The notes: generated by a model from the sequence alone, not told the origin. Shown: positions 26,808 through 37,008, counted from the first letter of the stretch. The stretch is DNA of 64,000 nucleotides from Rhizobium lentis (GCF_014200175.1 NZ_JACHBD010000004.1:186001-250000), one strand, 5' to 3'. Numbers and translations are program-made.

Positions 26808-27593
26808 TCAGCCCTCAGCGACCCTCGCGTAGAAGGCCAGCACCGCCTGCTTGAAAACCTTGTCGCCCACGGCGAGCATATGATCGCGGCCGGGAATGTC
26901 GAGCGCCTCAGCCTCGGGCATCAGTGCCGCCAGCTGCTGCGGCGAGCCGGCGATATCGTCCTTGGTGCCGACGCCGATCAACGCCGGCATATCGAGTCTG
27001 GCCATATCGGAGCGGGCGACGAGATCGCGCGATCCGCGAATGCAGGCGGCGAGCGCAGTGCGATCGCTTTTTGTCTGTTCGGCGAAGGCGCGGAACATGC
27101 GGCCGCGCTCATGCGTCACGACGTCCAGTGAGGGAGCCAGCAGCGCATCGGCGATCGGGTCCCAGTCGCCGACGCCGTCGGTCATGCCGATGCCGAGACC
27201 GCCGAGCACCAGCGATCGGACGCGATGCGGATTGGCGAGCGCGGCAAAGACGGAAATGCGCGCTCCCATCGAATACCCCATGAGGTTGGCTTCGGCGATG
27301 CCGAGATGGTCGAGCAGGGCGATCGCATCGGCGGCCATCACCCATGGACGATAGGCTTCGGAATCATGCGGCTTGTCGCTCGCGCCATGACCGCGATTGT
27401 CGATGGCGATCACCCGGTAGCCGGCATCGCCGAGCGTCTTTAGCCACCCCGGATGCACCCAGTTGACGTTTGCCGTCGAGGCAAAGCCGTGAATCAGCAG
27501 GACAGGCACACCGGAGGGATCGCCTTCGTCGAAAAAGGCGAACCGCAATCCGTCATGGGTGAAGCTTGAAAAAACTGGAGTGTTCAGGTTCAT
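26808..27593 (-). CDS. Alpha/beta hydrolase
   Basis: 261 residues. The oxyanion motif VLLIHGFAS is near 33-41, the nucleophile Ser is in MGYSMGARIS (about 106), and the His is in PGRDHMLAVG (about 239). The pattern is that of the small esterase/lyase family near MhpC and BioH. There is no signal peptide. It is divergent from the zinc-finger gene. The substrate is unknown. Confidence 0.87.
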   Translation of the reverse strand: MNLNTPVFSSFTHDGLRFAFFDEGDPSGVPVLLIHGFASTANVNWVHPGWLKTLGDAGYRVIAIDNRGHGASDKPHDSEAYRPWVMAADAIALLDHLGIAEANLMGYSMGARISVFAALANPHRVRSLVLGGLGIGMTDGVGDWDPIADALLAPSLDVVTHERGRMFRAFAEQTKSDRTALAACIRGSRDLVARSDMARLDMPALIGVGTKDDIAGSPQQLAALMPEAEALDIPGRDHMLAVGDKVFKQAVLAFYARVAEG

Positions 27594-27751
27594 CGTGTCT
27601 TCCTTTTTGGCGCGACCATAATTGAGCCGCCCGCCAGCGTGAAGCCAAAAACCGTGGCTGAAAACTGTGCCTGCCGCGGCGCTTTGGCTCTACACATTTG
27701 CGGCGAAGGCTTATAAGGTTCGCGCAAATTTGACAGCATTCGGAGAGCGAC

Positions 27752-27997
27752 ATGGCCGGCCACAACATTCCTCACTTCCAGAACGACGGCGGTCATCGCG
27801 TCATCGAAGTCGGTGTCAAGGAATTCATGTGCACGGGCGCTTCGGCTCCCTTCGATCACCCGCACATCTTCATCGACATGGGCGACGACAACGAGAAGGT
27901 CTGCTCCTATTGCTCGACGCTCTATCGCTTCAATTCTTCCCTTAAGCCCAGCCAGACCAATCCGGCCGGCTGCGTTTTCCATGTGAAGGCGGCATAA
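27752..27997 (+). CDS. NDUFS6-like zinc-finger protein
   Basis: 81 residues. A CHCC zinc site is visible in FMCTGASAPFDHPHIFI and KVCSYCSTLYRF (one Cys, one or two His and a Cys-x2-Cys). This matches the C-terminal domain of the mitochondrial complex I subunit NDUFS6, which alphaproteobacteria also have as a small supernumerary subunit. NDUFS4-like and NDUFA12-like genes are also in the window. It is followed by the FAD monooxygenase 28 bp downstream. Confidence 0.82.
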   Translation: MAGHNIPHFQNDGGHRVIEVGVKEFMCTGASAPFDHPHIFIDMGDDNEKVCSYCSTLYRFNSSLKPSQTNPAGCVFHVKAA

Positions 27998-28025
27998 CCC
28001 GACCAGAATCCGGAACGGACTGGCA

Positions 28026-29174
28026 ATGCCCGTCGATCATGCCGTCATCATCGGCGCCGGAATTGCCGGGCTGACGGCTGCGCTGTCGCTTTCGCGCCGG
28101 GGCATCAGCTCGGAGATTTTCGAGCAGGCGGACGAACTCACCGAAGTCGGCGCCGGATTGCAGCTTTCGCCGAATGCCTCCCGCATTCTTGCCGGGCTCG
28201 GCATTCTGGACACGCTTTCGAAGATCTGGCTCGAACCGGAGAGCATCCGACTGATTTCGGGCAGTTCGCTACGCCAGCTTGCGGTGGTGCCGGCAGGCAA
28301 ATTCGCGCGGCAGCGCTGGGGCGCGCCCTATGGCGTCCTGCATCGCACCACGCTGCAGAAAGCGCTGCTCGCCGCGGTCGAAGCCGAGCCGCTCTGCCGG
28401 CTTCACCTCGGCATGCGCATGGAAGCGGGTCCGCCACCTTCCGAACGGCTGGCCGATGTCGTGATCGGCGCCGACGGCGTCTGGTCGAAGCTGCGGCAAT
28501 CTATTGCGGGCGGCCCCTCGCCGCGTTTTTCCGGCAATATCGCCTACCGCTTCACCATTGCCGAGGATGAAGCGCCCGGTTTCCTCGATCGGACTAGCGT
28601 TTCCGCTTTCCTCGGCGGGTCGGCGCATCTGGTCAGCTATCCGCTGAAGGAGACCGGCAGCTTCAACATGGTGGCAATCACCGACGGCAACATTGCGCCG
28701 CAGGCCTGGCAAAGCGAGCCGACGGCAGAGCAGCGCGCGCAGCTGCGATCACGTCTTGCCGGCTGGAACGCGGCCATCGTCTCGCTGCTCGAAAGACAGC
28801 CGAAGCTGACTTTCTGGCCGCTGTTCGAAACCACGTCAGGCGCGTGGCAGGACGGCAGGGCGGTTCTGATCGGCGACGCCGCTCACGCGATGATGCCCTT
28901 TGCGGCCCAGGGCGCGGCGATGGCAATCGAAGATGCCTACGAACTTGCCGCTTGTCTTTCGGATCGTCCCGTCGCCGAAGCGCTGGCGCATTTCGAAAGG
29001 CATCGCGCGCCGCGCATCGCCAAGCTTCGCCAGCGCGGCGCCTTCAACCGGTTTGCCTATCATGCGAGAGGGCCGATCCGGATCGGCCGCGATCTCGTTC
29101 TCGGGCTGAAGCCGCCGCAGAGCCTGGCGGCGGATCTCGACTGGATCTATGGCTATCGCGCCATGCGGCCATAG
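28026..29174 (+). CDS. FAD-dependent monooxygenase
   Basis: 382 residues, class A flavoprotein hydroxylase (salicylate hydroxylase/UbiH type). The FAD dinucleotide motif IIGAGIAGLTAALSL is at the N-terminus, the middle DGVWSKLR holds the DG motif, and VLIGDAAHAMMPFAAQGA is the GD motif that binds the FAD ribityl. It would hydroxylate an aromatic ring with NAD(P)H. The substrate is unknown. Confidence 0.88.
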   Translation: MPVDHAVIIGAGIAGLTAALSLSRRGISSEIFEQADELTEVGAGLQLSPNASRILAGLGILDTLSKIWLEPESIRLISGSSLRQLAVVPAGKFARQRWGAPYGVLHRTTLQKALLAAVEAEPLCRLHLGMRMEAGPPPSERLADVVIGADGVWSKLRQSIAGGPSPRFSGNIAYRFTIAEDEAPGFLDRTSVSAFLGGSAHLVSYPLKETGSFNMVAITDGNIAPQAWQSEPTAEQRAQLRSRLAGWNAAIVSLLERQPKLTFWPLFETTSGAWQDGRAVLIGDAAHAMMPFAAQGAAMAIEDAYELAACLSDRPVAEALAHFERHRAPRIAKLRQRGAFNRFAYHARGPIRIGRDLVLGLKPPQSLAADLDWIYGYRAMRP

Positions 29175-29210
29175 AGCGCCGCAAGCGACAGCGGCGCTCC
29201 ACGCCTCCCC

Positions 29211-30401
29211 TCAGACGGCGCTTGCCGCTGCAAAGCCGCGTTCGACATCGGCCTTAAGGTCGGCCACATCCTCGATACCGATCTGCAGGCGGATGACCGC
29301 ACCGTCGGTCGGGGCCTTGGCGACCCTGCGGTCGTTGAGATAAGCATGCAAAGCGAGGCTTTCGAAGCCGCCCCAGGAATAGCCGAGGCCGAAGATCCGC
29401 AGTGCATCGAGGAAGGCATGCGCCTTTGCCCTGGATTGCTCGGGATCATCGGCGGCAAGCACGAAGGAAAAGATGCCGCTGGCCCCCTTGAAATCGCGCT
29501 TCCAGAGATGATGGGAGGGGAAGCTCGGCAGCGCCGGATGCAGCACCCGCGCGACATCCTCCCTGCCCTCCAGCCATTCGGCGATAGCAAGCGCGCTTTC
29601 ATAATGGCGCTCGAGGCGCAGCCCCATAGTGCGCAATCCGCGCAGGATCTGGTAGGCATCATCGGGTGCGCCGCAGATGCCGAGGGCGCCGTTCGCCTCC
29701 TTCAGCCGCTCCCAATGTTCGGCATTGGCCGACACCGTCCCGAGCAGAATGTCGGAATGGCCGGACGGATATTTCGTCGCTGCGTGGATGGAGATGTCGA
29801 CGCCATGATCGAGCGGCCGGAAGTAAAGCGGCGTCGCCCAGGTATTGTCCATCATGACGACGGCGCCGTGGCGGTGGGCAACCGCCGAGATAGCCGGAAT
29901 ATCCTGCATCTCGAATGTGTTGGAGCCCGGAGCCTCGGTGTGCACGATCTTCGTGTTCGGCCGGAACAGCGCCTCTATGCCGGCGCCGATCAATGGGTCG
30001 TAATATTCCACCTCGACGCCGAGGCGCTTCAGCATCGTGTCGCAGAAATGGCGGGTCGGACCGTAAACCGAATCGACGACCAGGGCATGGTCGCCGGCGG
30101 CAACGAAACCCAGGAACGGAATGGTGACGGCCGCGAGCCCCGAGGGAACGAGGATGGTGCCGGCCGAACCTTCGAGCGCGTCGATCGCCTCGCAGAGCGC
30201 ATCCGTCGTCGGCGTGCCGCGGGTCCCGTAGGTGTATTTCTGGGAACGCGTCTCCATCGTCCGGGCATTCGGAAACAGCACCGTCGAGGCATGCACGACC
30301 GGCGGATTGACGAAACCGTGATAGTCGAGGGGATCGTTGCCGATATGGCTCAGGCGGGTGTTGATGCCGGCATTCTGCAGCAAGCTGTCTTTGTCTTTCA
30401 T
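29211..30401 (-). CDS. metC: Cystathionine beta-lyase (PLP, Cys/Met metabolism)
   Basis: 396 residues from ATG 30401; a TTG at 30422 is an alternative. It cleaves cystathionine to homocysteine, pyruvate and ammonia. The PLP lysine is in SIHAATKYPSGHSDILLG (about 200), SSGLAA-type VPSGLAAVTI and DNTWATPLYFRP contact PLP. The C-terminal LALHAYLNDRR and VIRLQIGIEDV fit the family. It faces away from aapJ. The family also contains methionine gamma-lyase; metC is the closest match. Confidence 0.88.
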   Translation of the reverse strand: MKDKDSLLQNAGINTRLSHIGNDPLDYHGFVNPPVVHASTVLFPNARTMETRSQKYTYGTRGTPTTDALCEAIDALEGSAGTILVPSGLAAVTIPFLGFVAAGDHALVVDSVYGPTRHFCDTMLKRLGVEVEYYDPLIGAGIEALFRPNTKIVHTEAPGSNTFEMQDIPAISAVAHRHGAVVMMDNTWATPLYFRPLDHGVDISIHAATKYPSGHSDILLGTVSANAEHWERLKEANGALGICGAPDDAYQILRGLRTMGLRLERHYESALAIAEWLEGREDVARVLHPALPSFPSHHLWKRDFKGASGIFSFVLAADDPEQSRAKAHAFLDALRIFGLGYSWGGFESLALHAYLNDRRVAKAPTDGAVIRLQIGIEDVADLKADVERGFAAASAV

Positions 30402-30753
30402 GTCGGGAATAGCCTTTGGCAAGGGACGCGAAAACGAGACTTTTGGACGCCCTGCCGCCTCCAGTCAACCCTTTGGGACCTTGGGCGGATTCCATCGAAA
30501 AGTATGATTTTCGCGTTATTTTTCCGCAATCGGACGCCCATTTCCTGACCAGCCGCCCATGAATGCGGCGCAATTGACCAAATTTCTGAATTTTGCCGCA
30601 ATTATTGATGGCGACACTTGACCATAGTGACATTTGCGACTGTGATAGACCCACTCGCGCCGGGAGGGTGTCGAGGCGATTGGGGAGGCCGACGCAACGT
30701 TCGGGCGCACTCCCCACAAGATAAAGATAAGACAATGGAAAAAGGTTGGGAAA
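30402..30753. other. Intergenic region between metC and aapJ
   Basis: 352 bp with no gene. It holds the divergent promoters of metC and aapJ. A possible aapJ promoter has CTTGAC near 30617 followed by a TGTGATAGA-like -10. The base run from 30480 to 30620 is clearly AT-richer than the flanks. No riboswitch pattern is recognised. Confidence 0.5.
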
Positions 30754-31779
30754 ATGAAGAATAAGCTCCTGTCCACCGCCATCGGCGCAGCGGTTTTGGC
30801 ACTTGGCGCATCGGCAGCCTCGGCCACCACTCTCGGTGACGTCAAGGCGAAGGGTTTCGTACAATGCGGCGTCAATACCGGCCTGGCCGGCTTTGCCGCA
30901 CCCGACGCTTCCGGCAATTGGGCCGGTTTCGACGTCGATTTCTGCAAGGCCGTCGCTTCCGCCGTTTTCGGCGACCCCACGAAGGTGAAGTTCACCCCCC
31001 TCAGCGCCGCCAACCGCTTCCCGGCGCTTCAGTCCGGTGAAATCGACGTTCTGGCCCGCAATACGACCTGGTCGATCAATCGCGACACTGCTCTCGGGCT
31101 GAACTTCCGCTTCGTCAACTATTATGATGGGCAGGGCTTCATGGTTCGCAAGAGCCTGAACGTGAAGTCGGCGCTCGAGCTCTCCGGCGCATCGGTCTGC
31201 GTCCAGTCCGGCACGACCACCGAGCTCAACCTTGCCGATTACTTCAAGGCAAACAACCTTCAGTACAATCCGGTCGTCTTCGAAAAGCTGGACGAGGTTA
31301 ACGCCGCCTATGATGCCGGTCGCTGCGACGTCTACACGACCGACCAGTCCGGCCTCTATTCGCTGCGTCTGACCCTGAAGAACCCCGACGAGCATGCGAT
31401 CCTTCCGGAAATCATCTCCAAGGAGCCGCTCGCGCCGGCTGTTCGCCAGGGTGACGACCAGTGGTTCGACATCGTCAGCTGGGTCGGCTATGCCATGATC
31501 AATGCTGAAGAGTTCGGCATCACTCAGGCGAATGTCGACGACATGAAGAATTCGCCGAACCCCGACATCAAGCGCTTCCTCGGCGTCGAGGCCGACACCA
31601 AGATCGGCACCGATCTGGGCCTCACCAACGAATGGGCATACAATATCGTCAAGAACGTCGGCAATTACGGCGAAGTCTTCGAGCGCAATATCGGCCAGGG
31701 CAGCCCGCTCAAGATTGCACGCGGCCTTAACGCCCTGTGGAACAAGGGCGGCATCCAGTACGCTCCGCCGGTTCGCTAA
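30754..31779 (+). CDS. aapJ: General L-amino acid ABC transporter binding protein AapJ
   Basis: 341 residues with a signal peptide cleaved near ASA-ATT (about residue 25). The mature protein begins TLGDVKAKGFVQCGVNTGLAG and has the family pattern of AapJ: FDVDFCKAVASAVFGDP, LSAANRFPALQSGEIDVLARN, and the long C-terminal segment with ADTKIGTDLGL. In R. leguminosarum AapJ binds a broad range of L-amino acids in the periplasm. First gene of aapJQMP. Confidence 0.94.
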   Translation: MKNKLLSTAIGAAVLALGASAASATTLGDVKAKGFVQCGVNTGLAGFAAPDASGNWAGFDVDFCKAVASAVFGDPTKVKFTPLSAANRFPALQSGEIDVLARNTTWSINRDTALGLNFRFVNYYDGQGFMVRKSLNVKSALELSGASVCVQSGTTTELNLADYFKANNLQYNPVVFEKLDEVNAAYDAGRCDVYTTDQSGLYSLRLTLKNPDEHAILPEIISKEPLAPAVRQGDDQWFDIVSWVGYAMINAEEFGITQANVDDMKNSPNPDIKRFLGVEADTKIGTDLGLTNEWAYNIVKNVGNYGEVFERNIGQGSPLKIARGLNALWNKGGIQYAPPVR

Positions 31780-31855
31780 CCGGCCGCGCAGGAAAGCCGG
31801 AAAGGCGGGCAACCGCCTTTCCTCCTCCAATAAAAAAGCTCCGAAAAGGAGCATA

Positions 31856-33076
31856 ATGGGGAATTGGCCAAGCATGACGCATCAGGCTTTGGATTCAACA
31901 CGTTTATCCAGAAGCGGCTGGAGCTTTCAGTCCGCCCTCTATGACCCGACAATTCGGGGCATTTTCTTCCAGGTTCTCACCATCGTCCTCCTGGTCGTCT
32001 TCGTCTGGTGGGTCGCGCACAACACTGCCGTGAATCTGGCGCGCGCCAACATCGCGTCGGGCTTCGGCTTTCTGAACGGCCGTGCCGGCTTCGAGGTCGG
32101 TCAGTCGCTGATCGCCTATTCGAGCGATTCGACCTACGGCCGCGCGCTGCTTGTCGGTCTTCTGAACACGCTGCTGATCGCCGTTACCGGCATCATCACC
32201 GCCACCATCATCGGCTTCATCATCGGTATTGGCCGCCTGTCGCGGAACTGGCTGATTGCCAAGCTGTGCACGGTTTACGTTGAAGTCTTCCGCAATATTC
32301 CGCCGTTGCTTGTCATCTTCTTCTGGTATTCGGGCGTTCTGGCGATTCTGCCGAGCGCGCGGGAGTCGCTGCATCTGCCGCTCGGGTCGTATCTGAACAA
32401 CCGCGGCCTATCCTTTCCCAAGCCGATTTTCGGCGAGACTTTCTGGCTCGTCGGCGTCGCCTTCATCGTCGCGATCATCGCCGTCATCGCGACGGCCCGA
32501 TGGGCGCATCGCCGACAGGCGGCGACAGGTCAGCCGTTCCATACGATCTGGGCTTCGATCGGCCTGTTGATCGGCCTGCCGCTTATTGCCTTCCTGCTCG
32601 CAGGCGCGCCGCTATCCTTCGATTATCCGATCGCGGGCAAGTTCAACCTCACCGGCGGCTCCGTCGTCGGGCCCGAGTTCATGTCGCTGTTCCTGGCGCT
32701 TTCCTTCTACACCGCGGCCTTCATCGCCGAGATCGTACGTGCGGGCATTCGCGGCGTGCCGAAGGGACAGACGGAAGCAGCAGGCGCACTTGGGCTTCAC
32801 CCCTCCTCGATCACTCGGCTGGTCGTCATTCCACAGGCCTTCCGCATCATCATTCCGCCGTTGAGCAGCCAGTATCTCAATCTAACCAAGAACTCGTCGC
32901 TGGCGATCGCCATCGGTTTTGCCGATCTCGTCGCCGTCGGCAGCACGACGTTGAACCAGACCGGTCAGGCCATCGAGGTGATCCTCATCTGGATGGTCGT
33001 TTACCTCGCGCTCAGTATCGTGACTTCGCTGTTCATGAACTGGTTCAATGCCAAGATGGCGCTGGTGGAGAGGTAA
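31856..33076 (+). CDS. aapQ: General L-amino acid ABC transporter permease AapQ
   Basis: 406 residues from ATG 31856, which has AAAAGGAG six bases upstream. ATG 31874 would give the 400 residues listed for the R. leguminosarum protein. About eight membrane segments; the EAA loop [24 protein letters not shown] is at about 300-325. Permease partner of AapM for broad-range amino acid uptake and efflux. Confidence 0.94.
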   Translation: MGNWPSMTHQALDSTRLSRSGWSFQSALYDPTIRGIFFQVLTIVLLVVFVWWVAHNTAVNLARANIASGFGFLNGRAGFEVGQSLIAYSSDSTYGRALLVGLLNTLLIAVTGIITATIIGFIIGIGRLSRNWLIAKLCTVYVEVFRNIPPLLVIFFWYSGVLAILPSARESLHLPLGSYLNNRGLSFPKPIFGETFWLVGVAFIVAIIAVIATARWAHRRQAATGQPFHTIWASIGLLIGLPLIAFLLAGAPLSFDYPIAGKFNLTGGSVVGPEFMSLFLALSFYTAAFIAEIVRAGIRGVPKGQTEAAGALGLHPSSITRLVVIPQAFRIIIPPLSSQYLNLTKNSSLAIAIGFADLVAVGSTTLNQTGQAIEVILIWMVVYLALSIVTSLFMNWFNAKMALVER

Positions 33077-33077
33077 G

Positions 33078-34223
33078 ATGAGCAACAGTTTCGTCAGAAC
33101 GGCCATACTCGCGCCGGAGCCGCCTCCACCGGGAGAAAAGGGCGCGGTCGCCTGGGTTCGCCGCAATCTGCTTGCGACGCCGAAAGACATCGTTCTTACC
33201 ATCGTGGCGCTGGTCTTTTTCTTCTGGGCAATGCTCCACGCGATCGACTGGCTTTTCGTGCAGGCTGTCTGGAGCGGCCCAGACCGCACCTTCTGTGCCA
33301 CTGCCGTGCAGGGCGGAATCCAGCCAGACGGCTGGAACGGTGCATGCTGGGCCTTCGTCAATGCCAAATTCGACCAGTTCATTTTTGGACGTTACCCGCT
33401 TGACGAGCGCTGGCGCCCGACGCTGGTCGGTATTCTTTTCGTACTCCTGTTGGTGCCGATGCTCATCCCTTCGGCGCCGCGCAAAGGCGCCAATGCCCTC
33501 CTGCTCTTCGGCGTGCTGCCGATTGTTTCCTTCTTTCTGCTTTACGGCGGATTTGGCCTGGAAATCGTCGAGACCCCACTCTGGGGTGGGCTGCTGGTGA
33601 CGCTGGTGCTCTCTTTCGTCGGCATCGCCGTCTCCTTCCCGCTCGGCATCATCCTGGCGCTCGGAAGGCGCTCGCAGATGCCGGTCATCCGCACCTTCTG
33701 CGTCGTTTTCATCGAAGTCGTCCGGGGTGTGCCGCTGATTACGGTCCTGTTCATGGCGAGCGTCATGCTGCCGCTTTTCCTGCCGGCCGGCTGGACGGTA
33801 GACAAGCTCTTGCGCGCGATCATCGGGGTATCGATCTTCGCCTCCGCCTATATGGCGGAAGTCATCCGCGGCGGCCTGCAGGCCATTCCTAAGGGTCAGT
33901 TCGAGGGGGCGGATTCGCTCGGGTTGGGCTACTGGCAGAAGATGCGGTTGGTTATCATGCCGCAGGCAATCAAGCTGGTGATCCCCGGCATCGTCAACAC
34001 CTTCATCGGCATGTTCAAGGACACCTCGCTGGTGTCGATCATCAGCATGTTCGATCTTCTCGGCATCGTTCGCCTCAATTTCGTCGATCCGAACTGGGCA
34101 ACCGCGGTAACGCCGCTCACGGGGCTGATATTCGCCGGATTCGCCTTCTGGCTTTTCTGCTTCGGCATGTCGCGCTATTCAGCATTCATCGAACGTCACC
34201 TCGACACCGGCCACAAACGATAA
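33078..34223 (+). CDS. aapM: General L-amino acid ABC transporter permease AapM
   Basis: 381 residues from ATG 33078, one base after the aapQ stop. The N-terminal cytosolic stretch (about 1-40) is followed by about eight membrane segments and the loop [24 protein letters not shown] (about 275-298). The second large loop between segments 1 and 2 is longer than in HisM, as is normal for Aap permeases. Confidence 0.94.
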   Translation: MSNSFVRTAILAPEPPPPGEKGAVAWVRRNLLATPKDIVLTIVALVFFFWAMLHAIDWLFVQAVWSGPDRTFCATAVQGGIQPDGWNGACWAFVNAKFDQFIFGRYPLDERWRPTLVGILFVLLLVPMLIPSAPRKGANALLLFGVLPIVSFFLLYGGFGLEIVETPLWGGLLVTLVLSFVGIAVSFPLGIILALGRRSQMPVIRTFCVVFIEVVRGVPLITVLFMASVMLPLFLPAGWTVDKLLRAIIGVSIFASAYMAEVIRGGLQAIPKGQFEGADSLGLGYWQKMRLVIMPQAIKLVIPGIVNTFIGMFKDTSLVSIISMFDLLGIVRLNFVDPNWATAVTPLTGLIFAGFAFWLFCFGMSRYSAFIERHLDTGHKR

Positions 34224-34241
34224 GAATGAGGGAAAACAATC

Positions 34242-35015
34242 ATGGCTGAAGCTCCAGCTAAAAAGCTCACCGTTTCCGCAACGGAAGTGGCGATCGAAAT
34301 TATCAACATGAACAAGTGGTACGGTGATTTCCATGTGCTGCGCGACATCAATCTGAAGGTCATGCGCGGCGAGCGCATCGTCATCGCTGGCCCGTCGGGT
34401 TCCGGCAAGTCGACGATGATCCGCTGCATCAACCGGCTGGAAGAACATCAGAAGGGGCAGATCATCGTGGACGGCACCGAGCTCACCAACGATCTGAAGA
34501 AGATCGACGAAGTCAGGCGCGAAGTCGGGATGGTGTTCCAGCACTTCAACCTCTTTCCGCATCTGACGATCCTCGAAAACTGCACGCTGGCGCCGATCTG
34601 GGTGCGCAAGATGCCGAAGAGGCAGGCGGAAGAGATCGCCATGCACTTCCTGAAGCGCGTCAAGATCCCCGAACAGGCCAACAAATATCCGGGGCAGCTT
34701 TCCGGCGGCCAACAGCAGCGCGTGGCGATTGCCCGGTCACTCTGCATGAACCCGAAAATCATGCTGTTCGACGAGCCGACCTCGGCGCTCGACCCCGAGA
34801 TGATCAAGGAAGTGCTCGACACCATGGTGGGGCTTGCCGAGGAGGGCATGACCATGCTTTGCGTCACGCATGAAATGGGCTTTGCCCGCCAGGTCGCCAA
34901 CCGCGTCATCTTCATGGATCAGGGCCAGATCGTCGAACAGAATTCGCCGGCGGAATTCTTCGACAATCCGCAGCACGAACGCACCAAGCTGTTCCTGAGC
35001 CAGATCCTGCACTGA
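34242..35015 (+). CDS. aapP: General L-amino acid ABC transporter ATPase AapP
   Basis: 257 residues. Walker [14 protein letters not shown] (about 47-59), signature [15 protein letters not shown], Walker [15 protein letters not shown] and the H-loop THEMGFA are intact. Last gene of the aap operon; it closely resembles the island ATPase at 13632, so the two transporters are related. Confidence 0.95.
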   Translation: MAEAPAKKLTVSATEVAIEIINMNKWYGDFHVLRDINLKVMRGERIVIAGPSGSGKSTMIRCINRLEEHQKGQIIVDGTELTNDLKKIDEVRREVGMVFQHFNLFPHLTILENCTLAPIWVRKMPKRQAEEIAMHFLKRVKIPEQANKYPGQLSGGQQQRVAIARSLCMNPKIMLFDEPTSALDPEMIKEVLDTMVGLAEEGMTMLCVTHEMGFARQVANRVIFMDQGQIVEQNSPAEFFDNPQHERTKLFLSQILH

Positions 35016-35418
35016 CCGGAACGCACACTTCCGGGCGACAGGCATTAACTTGTTTAAGATCCGCCGCGCCCTTTGGGTTCGGCGGGTCTTTCATGTTCAG
35101 CGGGAGGCCGTCGCCTGCAACAGACTGCAGAGACCGGCAAGGCCGGAATCGCCACCACCTGACGCGGAGATATCAACGCAACGCACGAGCATCTTGCGCT
35201 GTCTTCGATGGGCCTGCTGCGGAAGAGTTCCACGATACGCGCTCCGGATCTTCAGCGGCCCGCCGAATCTCTTCAGACAAATCGAGGACAGCTATCCGAG
35301 GGATTTGTTTTTCTGCCGACGTTTGAACCTGCGAATATAGCTTCTCTCTCGTCTGGATAAGTCCGTGCGGAATTCCATGTTTCAGCATGTTCTCATTTAT
35401 GAAACTGGAGATTCAAGG
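35016..35418. other. Intergenic region after aapP
   Basis: 403 bp with no gene. It begins with the probable aap terminator (35058-35092). The rest has no recognisable reading frame with a ribosome site; the short open frames differ on every strand and look random. Confidence 0.5.
35058..35092 (+). terminator. Probable terminator of aapJQMP
   Basis: GATCCGCCG (35058-35066) pairs with CGGCGGGTC (35080-35088), with one G-T wobble, and is followed by TTTC. The loop is 13 bases. It lies 42 bp after the aapP stop. Confidence 0.65.
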
Positions 35419-35862
35419 ATGGGCATTTTCGACAAGATCAAACATGCAATCTTCGGAGAAGCAAAAGCAGCCGAACCGGCCGCAGCCGGCGCGCCAAAGA
35501 CGCCGCCCGCCCAGGCTCCCGTTTCGCCGTCGGCAGCGCCCAGTTCGGCGCCTACGGCCTCCCCCGCTCAGAGCAAACCGCCCAGCGCCCCAGCCACAGC
35601 CGCCGCGATCGATATCGTCCCTATCCTCAACGCCGCTGTCAAAAAGAGCGGCCAGAAACTCGATTGGCGTCACTCGATCGTCGACCTGATGAAAGCCGTC
35701 GGGATGGATGCGAGCCTGACCGAACGCAAGGAGCTCGCCGCCGAACTCGGCTATACCGGCGACACCAACGATTCCGCAAAAATGAATATGTGGCTGCACA
35801 AGGCGCTGATGAAGCGGCTTTCGGAAAATGGCGGCAAGGTGCCGGCCGATCTCCTGGATTGA
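35419..35862 (+). CDS. DUF3597 domain protein
   Basis: 147 residues from ATG 35419. The N-terminus MGIFDKIKHAIFG is an amphipathic helix, followed by a 60-residue Ala/Pro/Ser-rich linker and the C-terminal DUF3597 domain (about 78-147, IDIVPILNAAVKKSG ... DLMKAVGMDASLTERKELA). The function is unknown; no catalytic motif is seen. Confidence 0.85.
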   Translation: MGIFDKIKHAIFGEAKAAEPAAAGAPKTPPAQAPVSPSAAPSSAPTASPAQSKPPSAPATAAAIDIVPILNAAVKKSGQKLDWRHSIVDLMKAVGMDASLTERKELAAELGYTGDTNDSAKMNMWLHKALMKRLSENGGKVPADLLD

Positions 35863-35882
35863 CCCGCCGAGAGGATGGATGA

Positions 35883-35905
35883 CTGCCGCCGCGCTGCGGC
35901 GGCAG
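35883..35905 (+). terminator. Hairpin terminator after the DUF3597 gene
   Basis: CTGCCGCCGC (35883-35892) and GCGGCGGCAG (35896-35905) form a 10-bp GC stem with a 3-base loop, followed by TATCCTGTTCT. It lies 20 bp past the stop. Confidence 0.65.
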
Positions 35906-35929
35906 TATCCTGTTCTAAATTAAAGAGTT

Positions 35930-35979
35930 AGAGCATGATGTCGTCCGAAAATCGCTCACACTTTTCGGCTTCATGCTCT
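35930..35979. repeat. Rhizobial palindromic intergenic element
   Basis: Arms AGAGCATGA (35930-35938) and TCATGCTCT (35971-35979) are exact inverted copies, with an inner CCGAAAA/TTTTCGG pair. It is the same family as 3736-3777, in the opposite orientation. Such elements are common between rhizobial genes and can fold into long hairpins in RNA. Confidence 0.7.
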
Positions 35980-36067
35980 AGCAGTGCGCCCTCTTGCCCG
36001 CAGGCGTTGAAACAAATAACCTCCCGATCGATTACTTCGATGATCGATCAAGGGAGAATTAAATCCA

Positions 36068-36379
36068 ATGAGATTGATGGCCGTCGTTGGCGTTGCACTT
36101 GGCCTGGGCTGTATTTCGGCCGCAGAATCTCCTTCAAACTATCAATCCTATAGCGGCGTTCGGGTCGATACCGATCCGGTCCTCCTGACCCGATACGACA
36201 AGGCACTCCGCTGGTGCGTTCCGGAAGCAGGTTCATGGCGACGAGGCTCGCCGGATCCACAGAGCCTGCATTACAATGCGGCGCTCAGAATCTGCCTTTA
36301 CAGGCGGGGCTTCGTCGACAGGGGCGTCTACGCCTACCCCATTCCCAAGGTTTACTTCGATCATTTCCTGGATCGCTGA
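36068..36379 (+). CDS. Small secreted hypothetical protein
   Basis: 103 residues with a signal peptide (RLMAVVGVALGLGCISAAES, cleaved near residue 19). The mature part has two Cys (WCVPEAG and RICLYRRG) that could form a disulfide. AGGGAGA lies about 11 bases before the ATG. No family is recognised. Found only with other small accessory genes around it. Confidence 0.5.
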   Translation: MRLMAVVGVALGLGCISAAESPSNYQSYSGVRVDTDPVLLTRYDKALRWCVPEAGSWRRGSPDPQSLHYNAALRICLYRRGFVDRGVYAYPIPKVYFDHFLDR

Positions 36380-36513
36380 GAAGAATTTTCGGCTAACAGC
36401 AATTTATTCCACCTTTCGGCATTCCATAGGTTTGGGCTGTAATCTATCGCGCAGCACGAATCGAAATAGATATCCGACGCCTATCGGTGGGCAATTAAAG
36501 GGACAATATTTAA

Positions 36514-36845
36514 ATGCGCGCTCATACCGTAACAATGATAATTGCCGTGGGTCTTCTGCCTTCTGCGTCCCTACGCGTCAGGACTACGATGCCTACGTCA
36601 CACTGCTGCAGGGCAGCGCAAGGGCAAGAAGTGAAGCGGTGAAAGACTGCGCGAAGGGATTCGATGCAAGCGGACGTCGCGGCGCCGGGCTTGTGACAAA
36701 CGTTTCGGACAAAGACGCTCCGCGGGTTGCATGCGAGCGATTTGTTGCCGCCGTTGTTTCTGGTCGCATTACCTATGACGATGTCGTCGACGTCAAACAA
36801 CGCCGCTTTACTCCGAAGATCATCAAAGTTTTCCAAGGTCGCTAA
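36514..36845 (+). pseudogene. Secreted small protein split by a frameshift
   Basis: ATG 36514 (AAAGGGA upstream) opens MRAHTVTMIIAVGLLPSA, a typical signal peptide, but that frame stops after 42 codons. A second frame, open from upstream, continues with FCVPTRQDYDAYVTLLQG to VKQRRFTPKIIKVFQGR and stops at 36845. The signal peptide in one frame and a protein-like body in the other suggest one gene with a 1- or 2-base change near 36555-36575. A sequence error would look the same. Confidence 0.45.
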
Positions 36846-36857
36846 ACAAGATCGCGC

Positions 36858-36889
36858 GACGGCTTGCGGCCTCGAGCTCGCAAGCCGTC
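36858..36889 (+). other. Hairpin after the split gene
   Basis: GACGGCTTGCG (36858-36868) pairs exactly with CGCAAGCCGTC (36879-36889) around a 10-base loop. There is no T-run, so it is a stem-loop that may protect the 3' end rather than a clear terminator. Confidence 0.4.
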
Positions 36890-37008
36890 GACAACTCATC
36901 CGAGCGAAGCCACCCAGAAAGCGACGGACATCGTGCACTCGGGGCCGATTGTCACACCGTCTGAGATTGCTACCGTGCGGCAGCACCGAATGACGTGTGA
37001 GGTCAGAG

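Noticed and set aside
30402..30753. SAM riboswitch upstream of metC or hom
   Set aside because: I looked for the alphaproteobacterial SAM-II-like pattern upstream of metC and hom and found no matching paired segments.
29659..31875. 738-codon minus-strand open frame across metC and aapJ
   Set aside because: It runs antisense to aapJ and out of frame through metC, both firmly identified. High GC keeps frames open.
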